NCBI RefSeq assembly: GCF_014229645.1
Contig: NZ_JAATOD010000001.1
Coordinates: forward strand, 124,001-188,000
Length of the DNA: 64,000 nt
Reading direction: 5' to 3'
Source: Listeria swaminathanii
GTDB taxonomy: Bacteria > Bacillota > Bacilli > Lactobacillales > Listeriaceae
Notes under the pieces: generated by a model
The model's input: the letters and a program-made list of their open reading frames with translations, nothing else
Databases searched by the model: none
What the model was told of the DNA's origin: nothing
Shown: positions 9,900 to 17,726 of the stretch, piece by piece
How the letters are laid out: the number at the start of each line of letters is the position of its first letter
Position numbering within the stretch: the stretch's first letter is position 1
Made by a program: the position numbers and the translations under genes

Positions 9900-9962
9900 A
9901 TGTTAATATAATCACAAACTATTGAATTAGGGAAAAATTTTCAAAAAAGTGGAGGTACAAAA

Positions 9963-11477
9963 ATGAAAAAAAGGTTAGCTACAACACTCATCATGCTACT
10001 ATCGCTTGCACTAGTCATTGCAGGTTGTGGCAGTAACAACTCAAGTAAAAGTGACACGGCTAAAGAAAAAGAGAAAACAGAAGTAACATCGGGAGCATCA
10101 AAAACTAGCTACACAGATCCATCTGAATTAAAAGATAAATACGATATCGTTATTGTTGGTGCAGGCGGCGCAGGGATGTCAGCAGCACTTGAAGCAAAAG
10201 CGAAAGGGATGAACCCAGTAATCCTTGAAAAAATGCCACTAGCAGGCGGAAACACAATGAAAGCCTCTTCTGGTATGAATGCATCTGAAACTAAATTCCA
10301 AAAAGAACAAGGAATTAACGATAGTAACGACAAATTTTACGAAGAAACATTAAAAGGTGGTCACGGAACAAACGATAAAGCAATGCTTCGTTTTTTCGTA
10401 GACAATTCCGCCAGCGCGATTGACTGGTTGGACTCGATGGACATTAAATTAAACAACTTAACGATCACAGGCGGAATGAGCGAAAAACGTACACACCGTC
10501 CTGAAGATGGCTCAGCTGTTGGTAAATACTTAGTAGACGGTTTACTAAAAAATGTTCAAGAACAAAAAATCCCAGTTTTCGTTAATGCCGACGTAAAAGA
10601 AATTACGCAAAAAGACGGCAAAGTAACTGGTGTTAAAGTGAAATTAAACAATAAAGACGAAAAAACAATTAGTTCAAACGCAGTAGTTGTAACAACTGGC
10701 GGTTACGGAGCTAATAAAGATATGATTGAAAAAGAACGTCCAGACTTAAAAGGCTATGTAACAACGAACCAAGAAGGAAGTACTGGCGACGGTATTAAAA
10801 TGATCGAAAAACTTGGTGGAACTACAGTAGATATGGACCAAATCCAAGTTCACCCAACAGTTCAACAAGATAAATCTTACCTTATCGGTGAAGCAGTTCG
10901 TGGCGAAGGTGCCATTTTAGTTTCAGCGCAAGGTAACCGTTTTGGCAATGAGTTAGATACACGCGATAACGTAACAGCTTCTATCAATAAATTACCAGAA
11001 AAAACAGCGTACCTAATTTTCGATGCAGGTGTTAAAGATCGCGTAAAAGCAATCGCGCAATACGAAGAAATGGGCTTTGTTGAAGAAGGAAAAACAATTG
11101 ATGAATTAGCCGGTAAAATCAATGTTTCCAAAGAAAACCTAGCTAAAACAGTAGATACTTGGAACACAAGCGTGAAAAACAAAAAAGACGAAGCATTCGG
11201 TAGAACAACTGCGATGGATAATGATTTATCTAAAGCACCATATTACGCAATCAAAATCGGCCCAGGAATTCACTACACAATGGGTGGCGTGAAAATCAAC
11301 ACAAATACAGAAGTTTTAGACAAAGACGGTAAACCAATCACTGGCCTATTTGCTGCGGGAGAAGTAACTGGTGGCTTACACGGGGAAAACCGTATTGGCG
11401 GAAACTCTGTTGCTGAAATCATTATTTTCGGACGTCAAGCTGGTGACAAATCAGCTGAATTTGTAAAAGCACAATAA
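9963..11477 (+). CDS. frdA: FrdA, extracellular flavin-linked fumarate reductase lipoprotein
   Basis: A 504-residue lipoprotein: basic N-terminus, hydrophobic core and lipobox VIAGC (Cys22), so it is tethered outside the membrane. A Ser/Lys/Glu linker holds EVTSGAS (residues 40-46), which fits the D/E-x-x-S/T-G-A-S/T FMNylation motif with Ser46 as acceptor. A FAD_binding_2 reductase follows: dinucleotide fold VGAGGAGMSAA, the QVHPT active-site segment, RGEGA, HYTMGG and C-terminal AAGEVTGG / NRIGGNS. It corresponds to EGD-e lmo0355, reported as an FMNylated fumarate reductase fed by the flavin-based extracellular electron transfer chain. It likely reduces fumarate outside the cell; the dedicated EET genes (ndh2, fmnA/B, pplA) are elsewhere. 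Monocistronic, with a terminator directly after. Confidence 0.92.
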   Translation: MKKRLATTLIMLLSLALVIAGCGSNNSSKSDTAKEKEKTEVTSGASKTSYTDPSELKDKYDIVIVGAGGAGMSAALEAKAKGMNPVILEKMPLAGGNTMKASSGMNASETKFQKEQGINDSNDKFYEETLKGGHGTNDKAMLRFFVDNSASAIDWLDSMDIKLNNLTITGGMSEKRTHRPEDGSAVGKYLVDGLLKNVQEQKIPVFVNADVKEITQKDGKVTGVKVKLNNKDEKTISSNAVVVTTGGYGANKDMIEKERPDLKGYVTTNQEGSTGDGIKMIEKLGGTTVDMDQIQVHPTVQQDKSYLIGEAVRGEGAILVSAQGNRFGNELDTRDNVTASINKLPEKTAYLIFDAGVKDRVKAIAQYEEMGFVEEGKTIDELAGKINVSKENLAKTVDTWNTSVKNKKDEAFGRTTAMDNDLSKAPYYAIKIGPGIHYTMGGVKINTNTEVLDKDGKPITGLFAAGEVTGGLHGENRIGGNSVAEIIIFGRQAGDKSAEFVKAQ

Positions 11478-11518
11478 AAATTTCTTAACCAATAGTGACT
11501 GTGATTAATGGAACTTTA

Positions 11519-11562
11519 AAACTTGCTAAGACGCTTTAAATAGACGTTTTAGCAAGTTTTTT
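11519..11562 (+). terminator. Rho-independent terminator after frdA
   Basis: The arms AACTTGCTAAGACG and CGTTTTAGCAAGTT are followed by six T residues. Confidence 0.9.
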
Positions 11563-11615
11563 ATTGGCTAAAAGGAGCGATAGTGTAGTACTATGGAAAG
11601 GTGAGGAATGAAATT

Positions 11616-11693
11616 ATGAACGAATATGATGGATTTGCCCTCGGTATAAGTACTTGTACAAACTTTTCTCAGCGGAAGCGGTTAGTTTGTTAA
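11616..11693 (+). CDS. Possible 25-residue ORF upstream of the oxidoreductase gene
   Basis: ATG at 11616 is preceded at a suitable distance by GGTGAGGA and opens a 25-codon frame (MNEYDGFALG...) that stops 17 bases before the next gene. It has no recognisable family. It may be the start of a decayed gene, a short leader peptide or chance. The spacing to the next ribosome binding site is compatible with translational coupling. Confidence 0.25.
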   Translation: MNEYDGFALGISTCTNFSQRKRLVC

Positions 11694-11710
11694 AATAAGG
11701 AGGAAATAAT

Positions 11711-12727
11711 ATGTTGAAAATGGGTTTTATCGGAAACGGAAAAAGTACGAATAGATATCATTTACCGTTTATTTTAGAGCGGGATAATATTGAAGTGAAG
11801 ACGATTTATAATCGCAATCCTAAAACAGCTACATGGGATAAAATTGAAGGTGTCCACTACACAACAGACTTAGAAGAGCTGTTAAAAGACCCAGAAATCC
11901 AGTTAATTACTATTTCTACAACACAAAGTTCTCACTACGAATATGCCAAAAAGGTATTAGAAAATGGTAAAAATGTACTTGTTGAAAAACCATTTATGAT
12001 GACTTACGACGAAGCTAAAGAAATTTTTGAATTGGCTAAAGAACGCGATTTACTTGTTCAATGCTACCAAAATCGTCGTTTCGATTCCGATTTCCTTACT
12101 GCGCAAAAAGTAATTGAAAGCGGAAAATTGGGCGAACTTTTGGAAGTGGAAATGCATTATGATTATTTCCGCCCAGAAATTCCAGAGTCAGTTCACGAAT
12201 TTAAATTTTACGACAGCTATTTATATGGTCACGGCTGCCACACAATCGACCAAGTGTTATCTTACTTCGGCAAACCGGACCACATTCATTACGACGTCCG
12301 CCAACTGCTCGGCGAAGGTCGAATGAACGACTACTTCGACCTTGATTTATATTATGGCGTAACAAAAGTATCCGTAAAATCCAGCTATTTCCGCATAAAA
12401 GCCCGTCCAAGCTTCGTGTTATACGGCAAAAAAGGAACCTTTACAAAAGAAACAAAAGACCGCCAAGAAGAACATTTAAAACTATTTTACTTGCCAAGCA
12501 ACCCGGACTTTGGAATCGATTTACCAGAGCATTACGGAACGCTTACGTATGTAGATGATGCAGGAGTTTGGCACGAAGAGAAAGTAATCTCTGAGGTTGG
12601 CGATTATGGTCGCGTATACGATGATTTATATGAAGCGATTATTAATGGCAAATCGAAACAAGTGACAGATGAAGAGACGTTACTGCAAATGGAAATTTTG
12701 GAAAAAGGTGTCGAGAGTTGTAAGTAA
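11711..12727 (+). CDS. Gfo/Idh/MocA-family NAD(P)-dependent oxidoreductase
   Basis: A 338-residue cytoplasmic oxidoreductase with AAGGAGG 6 bases before its ATG. The N-terminal Rossmann fold begins GFIGNG and contains the family hallmark VEKP near residue 97, where the Lys is catalytic. The C-terminal alpha/beta substrate domain contains HGCHTIDQ, with a likely active-site His. Such enzymes interconvert hydroxyl and keto groups on sugars or inositols. EGD-e lmo0356 is the positional equivalent. It has its own terminator before the PTS operon, so it is probably a separate unit, although a shared sugar pathway is plausible. The substrate is unknown, and inositol dehydrogenase activity cannot be claimed from this sequence. 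Confidence 0.88.
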   Translation: MLKMGFIGNGKSTNRYHLPFILERDNIEVKTIYNRNPKTATWDKIEGVHYTTDLEELLKDPEIQLITISTTQSSHYEYAKKVLENGKNVLVEKPFMMTYDEAKEIFELAKERDLLVQCYQNRRFDSDFLTAQKVIESGKLGELLEVEMHYDYFRPEIPESVHEFKFYDSYLYGHGCHTIDQVLSYFGKPDHIHYDVRQLLGEGRMNDYFDLDLYYGVTKVSVKSSYFRIKARPSFVLYGKKGTFTKETKDRQEEHLKLFYLPSNPDFGIDLPEHYGTLTYVDDAGVWHEEKVISEVGDYGRVYDDLYEAIINGKSKQVTDEETLLQMEILEKGVESCK

Positions 12728-12736
12728 TGATAAAGT

Positions 12737-12767
12737 GCCCGCGGGAGAAATCTTGCGGGCTTTTTTT
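12737..12767 (+). terminator. Rho-independent terminator
   Basis: GCCCGC pairs with GCGGGC around a short loop, followed by seven T residues. It ends the oxidoreductase transcript. Confidence 0.9.
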
Positions 12768-12925
12768 GGATAAAGATGATTGATTTCGTTCAAATAAACA
12801 AGCAAAATAACACTAAAAATGATCTTTTTGCATAATACACCCATAATATTGAATGAAGTCGTTCAGCGTGATATAGTGTAATCAAACAAGTGAAGCGCTT
12901 ACTTTGTTGAGAGAGGATGTGGATT

Positions 12926-13372
12926 ATGAATATATCGAATTTAATTAATGAAGATCGAATTATTTTTGATAATCGTATTCAAACAAAACAATTATTATTT
13001 GAAAAAGTGGCGGAGGTACTAGTTAAAGAAGGTTCTATAACTAATTCGAAAAAATTTATCCGTGACTTATATAATCGAGAAGAAGAAACTTCCACTGGAA
13101 TTGAGGCGGGTTTTGGCATTCCTCATGCAAAAAGTAAATACGTAAAAGAACCATTGATTGTTTTTGTTCATTCTGGCATTATAACTGATTATTTTGGATT
13201 AGATGATTCACCGATTGAATGTAGTTTTATAATTGGTGTCCCGAAAAAAGCAACGGATGTTCATTTGCAAATATTAAGTGAACTATCGAGAAAGTTAATG
13301 AACGAAGAATTTCGCGAAAAATTAAAAAATTCCGAAATCGAAAAAGAAATTATAACAATTTTATCGAACTAA
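12926..13372 (+). CDS. PTS fructose/mannitol-type IIA protein
   Basis: A 148-residue EIIA of the fructose/mannitol family. The phosphorylated His is in GIPHAKS near residue 61 and ESTG-like upstream sequence reads EETSTG. I place the start at the second ATG (12926), since GAGAGG lies 9 bases before it and directly abuts the earlier ATG at 12917. It accepts phosphate from HPr and passes it to the IIB domain of the next gene, 13 bases downstream. Upstream a weak cre-like AAGCGCTT palindrome (12891-12900) hints at catabolite control. EGD-e equivalent lmo0357. It is the first gene of a four-gene sugar operon. Confidence 0.9.
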   Translation: MNISNLINEDRIIFDNRIQTKQLLFEKVAEVLVKEGSITNSKKFIRDLYNREEETSTGIEAGFGIPHAKSKYVKEPLIVFVHSGIITDYFGLDDSPIECSFIIGVPKKATDVHLQILSELSRKLMNEEFREKLKNSEIEKEIITILSN

Positions 13373-13385
13373 GGAGGCGTTTCAC

Positions 13386-14780
13386 ATGAAAATAGTTGGT
13401 GTTACTGCTTGTCCCACTGGTATTGCTCATACGTATATGTCTGCTGAAAAATTAACTATAACAGCAGAAGCTCTAGGTTACGAAGTGAAAATCGAGACAC
13501 AAGGAGCTAAAGTTGAAAATGTTTTAACGAAGGAAGACATCGCCACTGCTGATTATGTCATTTTAGCAGTAGATAAAGAAATAGATACATCAAGGTTTGC
13601 TGGGAAGAAAATTAAAAAAGTATCCACTTCCAGAGCTATTAAAGAGGCTGATGTGGTTATTGATGAAACTATTTCAGGTAAAGGGTTAATCCGTTTGGAG
13701 GCGAAAAGTTCGGATGTAAGCTCTGAACAACCGTCAAAAGCAAGTTTATATAATCATTTTATGAATGGTGTTAACTATATGTTGCCATTTGTCATAGCTG
13801 GCGGTATTTTGATTGCCATTAGTTTTGCTTTTGGGATTGATGCCTCAAACCCTGACTCTGATTCGTATAACGCACTTGCAGCTGCATTTTCTAAAATTGG
13901 TGGGGATACTGCTTTCGGGTTAATGGTTCCAGCTCTTGCAGCAGGGATAGCGGTTTCTGTGGCTGGTCGAGCAGGATTTGCGCCTGGACTTGTCGCGGGG
14001 ACACTGGCAACTGTTGGTGGATCAGGATTTCTAGGCGGTATGATTGGTGGTATTTTGGCTGGTTATGTGGCACATTTCTTTGCTAATAAAGTCAATGTCA
14101 CTAAATCACTTGCTTCGATTTATCAGTTAATTGTTGTACCGCTTTTAGGAATTACGATTGTTGGTTTGGCAATGGTATTTATCATTGATACACCAATTGC
14201 TTGGGTTTTAAACGCGCTCACAGGTTGGTTAAATGGACTTGGTGAGACATCTGGCGTCGTATTTGGCCTACTCATTGGTGTCATGATGGCAGCAGATATG
14301 GGAGGTCCAATTAATAAATCTATTTCAACCTTTTCAATTGGGTTAATGTCAGCGGGCGTAACCGCACCGATTGCAGCTTGTATGGCGGCCGGAATGGTTC
14401 CACCACTTGGACTAGCACTCGCAACACTATTATTTAAAAACAAATTTACAAAAGAAGAAAAAACAGCGGGGAATTCTTGTTGGGTGTTAGGTGCATCCTA
14501 TATTACTGAAGGAGCAATTCCGTTCGCGGTTGCTGATCCGCTCCGGGTTATCCCGAGTTTGATGTTAGGTTCTGCAACAGCTGCTGCAATTTCGATGGGA
14601 GCTGGTGTCACTTCCATGGCGCCTCACGGTGGAATTTGGGTGATGTTCATTCCAAATGTAATTAACCATCTATTTATCTACTTACTAGCAATTGCAGCTG
14701 GTACAGTCGTGACAGCGATTTCTGTTGGACTATTAAAAACCCCATTAAATAAGCGGAAAAATAAAGAGGAGATGATATAA
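13386..14780 (+). CDS. PTS fructose-type IIBC permease
   Basis: A 464-residue fused IIB-IIC protein. The IIB domain (about 1-100) carries the phosphocysteine in TACPTGIAHT. After a linker, the IIC domain (about 120-455) has about eight to ten membrane segments and the fructose-type IIC motifs ADMGGPINK and ITEGAIPFA. It transports and phosphorylates a hexose or hexitol. The stop TAA overlaps the ATG of the aldolase by one base, showing translational coupling. With the aldolase this predicts import as a 1-phosphate and cleavage, as in tagatose, sorbose or fructose-like pathways, but no kinase gene is present in the operon. EGD-e equivalent lmo0358. Confidence 0.92.
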   Translation: MKIVGVTACPTGIAHTYMSAEKLTITAEALGYEVKIETQGAKVENVLTKEDIATADYVILAVDKEIDTSRFAGKKIKKVSTSRAIKEADVVIDETISGKGLIRLEAKSSDVSSEQPSKASLYNHFMNGVNYMLPFVIAGGILIAISFAFGIDASNPDSDSYNALAAAFSKIGGDTAFGLMVPALAAGIAVSVAGRAGFAPGLVAGTLATVGGSGFLGGMIGGILAGYVAHFFANKVNVTKSLASIYQLIVVPLLGITIVGLAMVFIIDTPIAWVLNALTGWLNGLGETSGVVFGLLIGVMMAADMGGPINKSISTFSIGLMSAGVTAPIAACMAAGMVPPLGLALATLLFKNKFTKEEKTAGNSCWVLGASYITEGAIPFAVADPLRVIPSLMLGSATAAAISMGAGVTSMAPHGGIWVMFIPNVINHLFIYLLAIAAGTVVTAISVGLLKTPLNKRKNKEEMI

Positions 14781-15640
14781 TGTTATATACAATGAAAGAT
14801 CTTTTAGCAGTAGGGAAAGAACATCAATTTGCGGTACCAGCATTTAATATCTGTAGTTTTGATATGTTAAAGGCGATAATGGAAGAAGTGGAGGCTAATA
14901 ATGCCCCTGTAATTCTAGAAATTCATCCGGATGAAATAGAATATCTTGGTGATAACTTTGTTGCAACGGTAAGAGAATACGCATATAGAAGTAAGGTACC
15001 GGTCGTTATTCATATGGACCACGGTGGAACAATTAAAGATGTGATGCGGGCTATTAGAAATGGCTATACTTCTGTCATGATTGACGCTTCTAGAGCCAGT
15101 TATGAAGAGAACGTTGCGTTAACTACACAAGTGGTTGAACTTGCGCATAAAGTCGGAGTTTCTGTTGAAGCGGAACTTGGAACAATCGGAAATAATGGTT
15201 CAGCGGAAGGCGGCGCAGACACCATTATTTACACAGACCCAGACCAAGCGGAAGATTTCGTTAGTAGAACAGGCATTGATACGTTAGCCGTAGCTATTGG
15301 AACGGCACATGGTTTATACCCTAAAGATAAAAAACCAGAATTGAATATGCCCCTTTTAAAAGAATTAAATAAACGTTTGGATATTCCATTTGTACTTCAC
15401 GGAGGTTCGGGAAATCCAGATAAAGAAGTCAGTGAATCTGTACAGTATGGTGTTAGAAAAGTAAATCTTAGTTCAGATCTGAAAAGTGTGTTTTTTGAAG
15501 AAGTTCGCCGAGTTTTAGTGGACAATCCCGCGATGTATGAACCAAATCAAGTTTATCCATCAGCTAATGAAAAAGTTAAAGACGTTGTAAGACATAAATT
15601 ACACATTTTAAATACTACTGGCCAAGCAGATAAATATTAA
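14780..15640 (+). CDS. Class II (zinc) ketose-bisphosphate aldolase
   Basis: A 286-residue class II aldolase of the FbaA/GatY/KbaY family. Zinc and phosphate-binding features are visible: HMDHGG (His ligand region near residue 83), VEAELGTIG (Glu), TAHGLY (His) and LHGGSG (His). It cleaves a ketose phosphate to dihydroxyacetone phosphate and an aldehyde. Its partner PTS genes suggest a sugar-specific role distinct from glycolytic Fba. It resembles ketohexose-1-phosphate or tagatose-1,6-bisphosphate aldolases, and the exact substrate is open. It overlaps the PTS permease stop by one base and precedes the DeoR regulator. EGD-e equivalent lmo0359. Confidence 0.9.
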   Translation: MLYTMKDLLAVGKEHQFAVPAFNICSFDMLKAIMEEVEANNAPVILEIHPDEIEYLGDNFVATVREYAYRSKVPVVIHMDHGGTIKDVMRAIRNGYTSVMIDASRASYEENVALTTQVVELAHKVGVSVEAELGTIGNNGSAEGGADTIIYTDPDQAEDFVSRTGIDTLAVAIGTAHGLYPKDKKPELNMPLLKELNKRLDIPFVLHGGSGNPDKEVSESVQYGVRKVNLSSDLKSVFFEEVRRVLVDNPAMYEPNQVYPSANEKVKDVVRHKLHILNTTGQADKY

Positions 15641-15696
15641 TAAGAGGGGTAGAAGCGCGAGTTATAGTGTTTTTGCCCTTTAAGGAGTGGAGGAAC

Positions 15697-16467
15697 ATGT
15701 TAAGCACAGCGAAGGAACGCCAACTAAAAATCGTTAACCGGCTAAAAGTGGAACAATTTATGCGGATTATTGATTTAGTGGAGCTTGTCAACTACAGCGA
15801 AGCCACTGTTAAACGGGATTTAGTAGAATTAGAAAAAGAAGGACTTGTGAGACGAACAAGAGGCGGCGCGATGATTATCGATAATAAAAAAATTGATTTG
15901 CCTTATTTAATGAAAATGAATGAGCGAAGTAATGAAACAAGTAAAATAAGAATTGCCGATATTGCAAAATCACTTATTCGCGATGATATGGTGATTTTCT
16001 TAGACTCGAGCTCAACATCACTGCATTTAATTGACGTTTTAAGTAAATTTGATGGATTGCAAATTATTACAAATGGCGTCATGACGGCTTCGATGCTGTC
16101 AGAATTTACAAATGCAAGAGTTAGTATTTTAGGGGGCTCGATTTTAACGAAGCGATATACAGTGAACGGTGCAAAAGCATACAATGACGCCTTAACTTAT
16201 AATGCGGATATTGCTTTTGTTTCATGCCGCGGGATTGACTATGACAAAGGCGCAACGGAAACACATGAAGGTGAAGCGCTCATCAAACAAGCTTTCAGGC
16301 GCCAGTCAAGCTCGCTTGTTTTACTTGTTACAGAAGAAAAAGTGGGGCACAAGTTTATGCATCAGAGCTTAGCATGTCATGATATTGACTATTTAATTAC
16401 GGATTTCAAACTGGACCCAGATGTAGAGGAACAGTTCAAAACCCATCAAATTACTTGTTTGTATTAA
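15697..16467 (+). CDS. DeoR-family sugar regulator
   Basis: A 256-residue DeoR repressor. I choose the ATG at 15697 because AAGGAGTGGAGG precedes it; a longer in-frame extension has no such site. The N-terminal winged HTH (about 5-60, SEATVKRDLVELEKEGLVRRTRGGA) carries the DeoR signature. The C-terminal DeoRC effector domain has DSSSTS and NGV motifs typical of sugar-phosphate sensing. As the last gene of the IIA-IIBC-aldolase run it most likely represses that operon and is induced by a phosphorylated intermediate. The arrangement also gives autoregulation. EGD-e equivalent lmo0360. Confidence 0.9.
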   Translation: MLSTAKERQLKIVNRLKVEQFMRIIDLVELVNYSEATVKRDLVELEKEGLVRRTRGGAMIIDNKKIDLPYLMKMNERSNETSKIRIADIAKSLIRDDMVIFLDSSSTSLHLIDVLSKFDGLQIITNGVMTASMLSEFTNARVSILGGSILTKRYTVNGAKAYNDALTYNADIAFVSCRGIDYDKGATETHEGEALIKQAFRRQSSSLVLLVTEEKVGHKFMHQSLACHDIDYLITDFKLDPDVEEQFKTHQITCLY

Positions 16468-16470
16468 TTG

Positions 16471-16514
16471 AAAAATGCCTTGAAATCCACATCCGATTTC
16501 AAAGCATTTTTTTT
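16471..16514. terminator. Bidirectional terminator between convergent genes
   Basis: The arms AAAATGCCTTGAAATC and GATTTCAAAGCATTTT are followed by a T run. The hairpin overlaps the last codons of tatC on the other strand. Confidence 0.85.
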
Positions 16515-17242
16515 ATTTTCATTTCCTTATCCATTCGCCGAACCGTAAGCCCGGACACAACAATACTAACTTCATACAGCCCAATCAGCGGAACTGTAAT
16601 CATCAAATGCGATAAAATTTCTGGCGGGGCGATGAATGCGGCGATAATTAATAAGCAAAAATAAGCATATTTTCGCGAGCGGCGCATGCCGTTTGGTGTT
16701 ATCAGCGACAATCTTGTCAGCAGCATAATCACCATCGGAAGCTCAAATAAAACACCAAACGAAAGTACGATTTGTAGCAAAAATTGAAAATAAGTCGCGA
16801 GGCCAATTGTCGTTTCAACGCCAAGTTCGGCTGCAAATTGGAACATGAATTTTAATATAAATGGGAAAGTGATTAAATAAGAAAAAACGACACCGAACAA
16901 AAAAAGCAAAAAAGTAATCGGAATATAGCGCAAAGTAATTCGTTGTTCGGCTGCATGTAGCCCCGGTTTCACGAAGGCCCATAATTGATATAAAATAACT
17001 GGGAATACTAAGACGAGTCCGATAACAAACGCCATTTCGATATAAATTTGAAAAGCATCCGTCACTTTAAAAACGTGCAAAATCACTTCTTTTGGTAGGT
17101 CATCTTTTTGGAGAAATAAAATTAACGGCTTGGAAACGAAAAGCCCCACAAAGAAAGCGAGAAAAAAGGATAGCAGGACGATTAATAATCTGGTTCGTAG
17201 TTCTTTTAGATGTCCAGTGAGGCTCATGGAAACTTCGGTCAC
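16499..17242 (-). CDS. tatC: TatC, twin-arginine translocase receptor subunit
   Basis: A 247-residue polytopic membrane protein with six predicted membrane segments. It starts with the conserved cytoplasmic N-terminus [13 protein letters not shown] (family motif HLxELRxR) and has KPGL and SFGVLFELP in the usual places. With TatA it forms the minimal Tat translocase that exports folded, cofactor-loaded proteins. Its start overlaps the tatA stop by four bases, so the two are cotranscribed from the Fur-boxed promoter upstream of tatA. The likely client is FepB, encoded in the divergent operon. EGD-e equivalent lmo0361. Confidence 0.95.
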   Translation of the reverse strand: MTEVSMSLTGHLKELRTRLLIVLLSFFLAFFVGLFVSKPLILFLQKDDLPKEVILHVFKVTDAFQIYIEMAFVIGLVLVFPVILYQLWAFVKPGLHAAEQRITLRYIPITFLLFLFGVVFSYLITFPFILKFMFQFAAELGVETTIGLATYFQFLLQIVLSFGVLFELPMVIMLLTRLSLITPNGMRRSRKYAYFCLLIIAAFIAPPEILSHLMITVPLIGLYEVSIVVSGLTVRRMDKEMKIKKML

Positions 17243-17418
17243 GGGCGCGGATCTTCTTTTTTGGTTTCTTCTTTGGAATCATCCATCATGCCTTTGGTTG
17301 CATTTTTGAATTCGCGAAGTGTGTCACCGGCAGCTCTACCAAGTTCTGGCAGTTTTTTTGGTCCGAAAATTACAAGGGCAGCTCCGACAATTAAAGCGAT
17401 ACTTCCTGGTCCGATCAT
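17239..17418 (-). CDS. tatA: TatA, twin-arginine translocase pore subunit
   Basis: A 59-residue TatA. I start it at the ATG before [10 protein letters not shown], since GGGGGA lies 8 bases upstream. Longer in-frame starts add residues that are atypical for TatA. It has one N-terminal membrane helix, the [11 protein letters not shown] hinge and amphipathic helix, and an acidic/basic tail ending EDPRP. This short form is typical of Gram-positive TatA. It overlaps tatC by four bases. The promoter and Fur box lie just upstream on the minus strand, so expression should rise on iron starvation. EGD-e equivalent lmo0362. Confidence 0.95.
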   Translation of the reverse strand: MIGPGSIALIVGAALVIFGPKKLPELGRAAGDTLREFKNATKGMMDDSKEETKKEDPRP

Positions 17419-17442
17419 TTCGATTTCCCCCATTCTTTGATT

Positions 17443-17461
17443 GAAAATGATAATCATTATC
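17443..17461. promoter_or_regulatory. Fur box controlling tatAC
   Basis: GAAAATGATAATCATTATC matches the 19-bp Fur consensus GATAATGATAATCATTATC at 18 of 19 positions. It lies between the minus-strand -10 element and the tatA start, a position that would block transcription when Fur-Fe is bound. Confidence 0.9.
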
Positions 17462-17466
17462 AATCA

Positions 17467-17495
17467 ATTCTAAATCGAAAGTTAGCAGATGTCAA
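17467..17495 (-). promoter_or_regulatory. Sigma-A promoter of tatAC
   Basis: On the minus strand TTGACA (17495-17490) is followed after 17 bases by TAGAAT (17472-17467). The Fur box lies immediately downstream. Confidence 0.8.
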
Positions 17496-17608
17496 TCTGT
17501 TTTTCTGGTCGTACTTTTAACGGTTACTTTATTGGACAAAATGCGACTAAATGAGCTTGTTTCATTACAGAACCATTTCCTGAAATTATAGTTTTAAAAG
17601 GAGCTTTG

Positions 17609-17647
17609 ATGAGAATATTGAAGGTTTTTGTTTACTTTCAACCGTGA
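17609..17647 (+). CDS. Twelve-codon micro-ORF with strong ribosome binding site
   Basis: AAAAGGAGC is followed 5 bases later by an ATG opening a 12-codon frame that ends with TGA at 17645-17647. The peptide (MRILKVFVYF...) has no known family. Strong translation signals without a real gene suggest the 5' stub of a gene lost here; as I recall, EGD-e has lmo0363-lmo0364 in this interval. Low certainty that it is expressed. Confidence 0.25.
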   Translation: MRILKVFVYFQP

Positions 17648-17656
17648 AAAAATTTA

Positions 17657-17685
17657 TTGACTTTTGCGAACACAAAGAATATGAT
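17657..17685 (+). promoter_or_regulatory. Sigma-A promoter of fepCAB
   Basis: TTGACT and TATGAT are separated by 17 bases. The -10 element overlaps the first bases of the Fur box at 17683. Confidence 0.85.
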
Positions 17686-17701
17686 AATGATAATCATTAT
17701 C
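17683..17701. promoter_or_regulatory. Perfect Fur box controlling fepCAB
   Basis: GATAATGATAATCATTATC is identical to the 19-bp Fur consensus. It overlaps the -10 element of the fepC promoter and ends 26 bases before the ATG, so iron-loaded Fur should repress the operon. Confidence 0.95.
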
Positions 17702-17726
17702 AATTAAAAAGGAGGACGATTTGAAT

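Noticed and set aside
11711..12727. Inositol 2-dehydrogenase (iolG)
   Set aside because: Family membership alone is insufficient, the gene is far from iolABCD and has its own terminator.
12888..12902. cre site upstream of the first PTS operon
   Set aside because: The AAGCGCTT core is present but at least three flanking consensus positions fail, so I mention it only as weak.
13891..14443. Minus-strand frames within the PTS IIBC gene
   Set aside because: Low-complexity shadows of the hydrophobic permease; no initiation signals.
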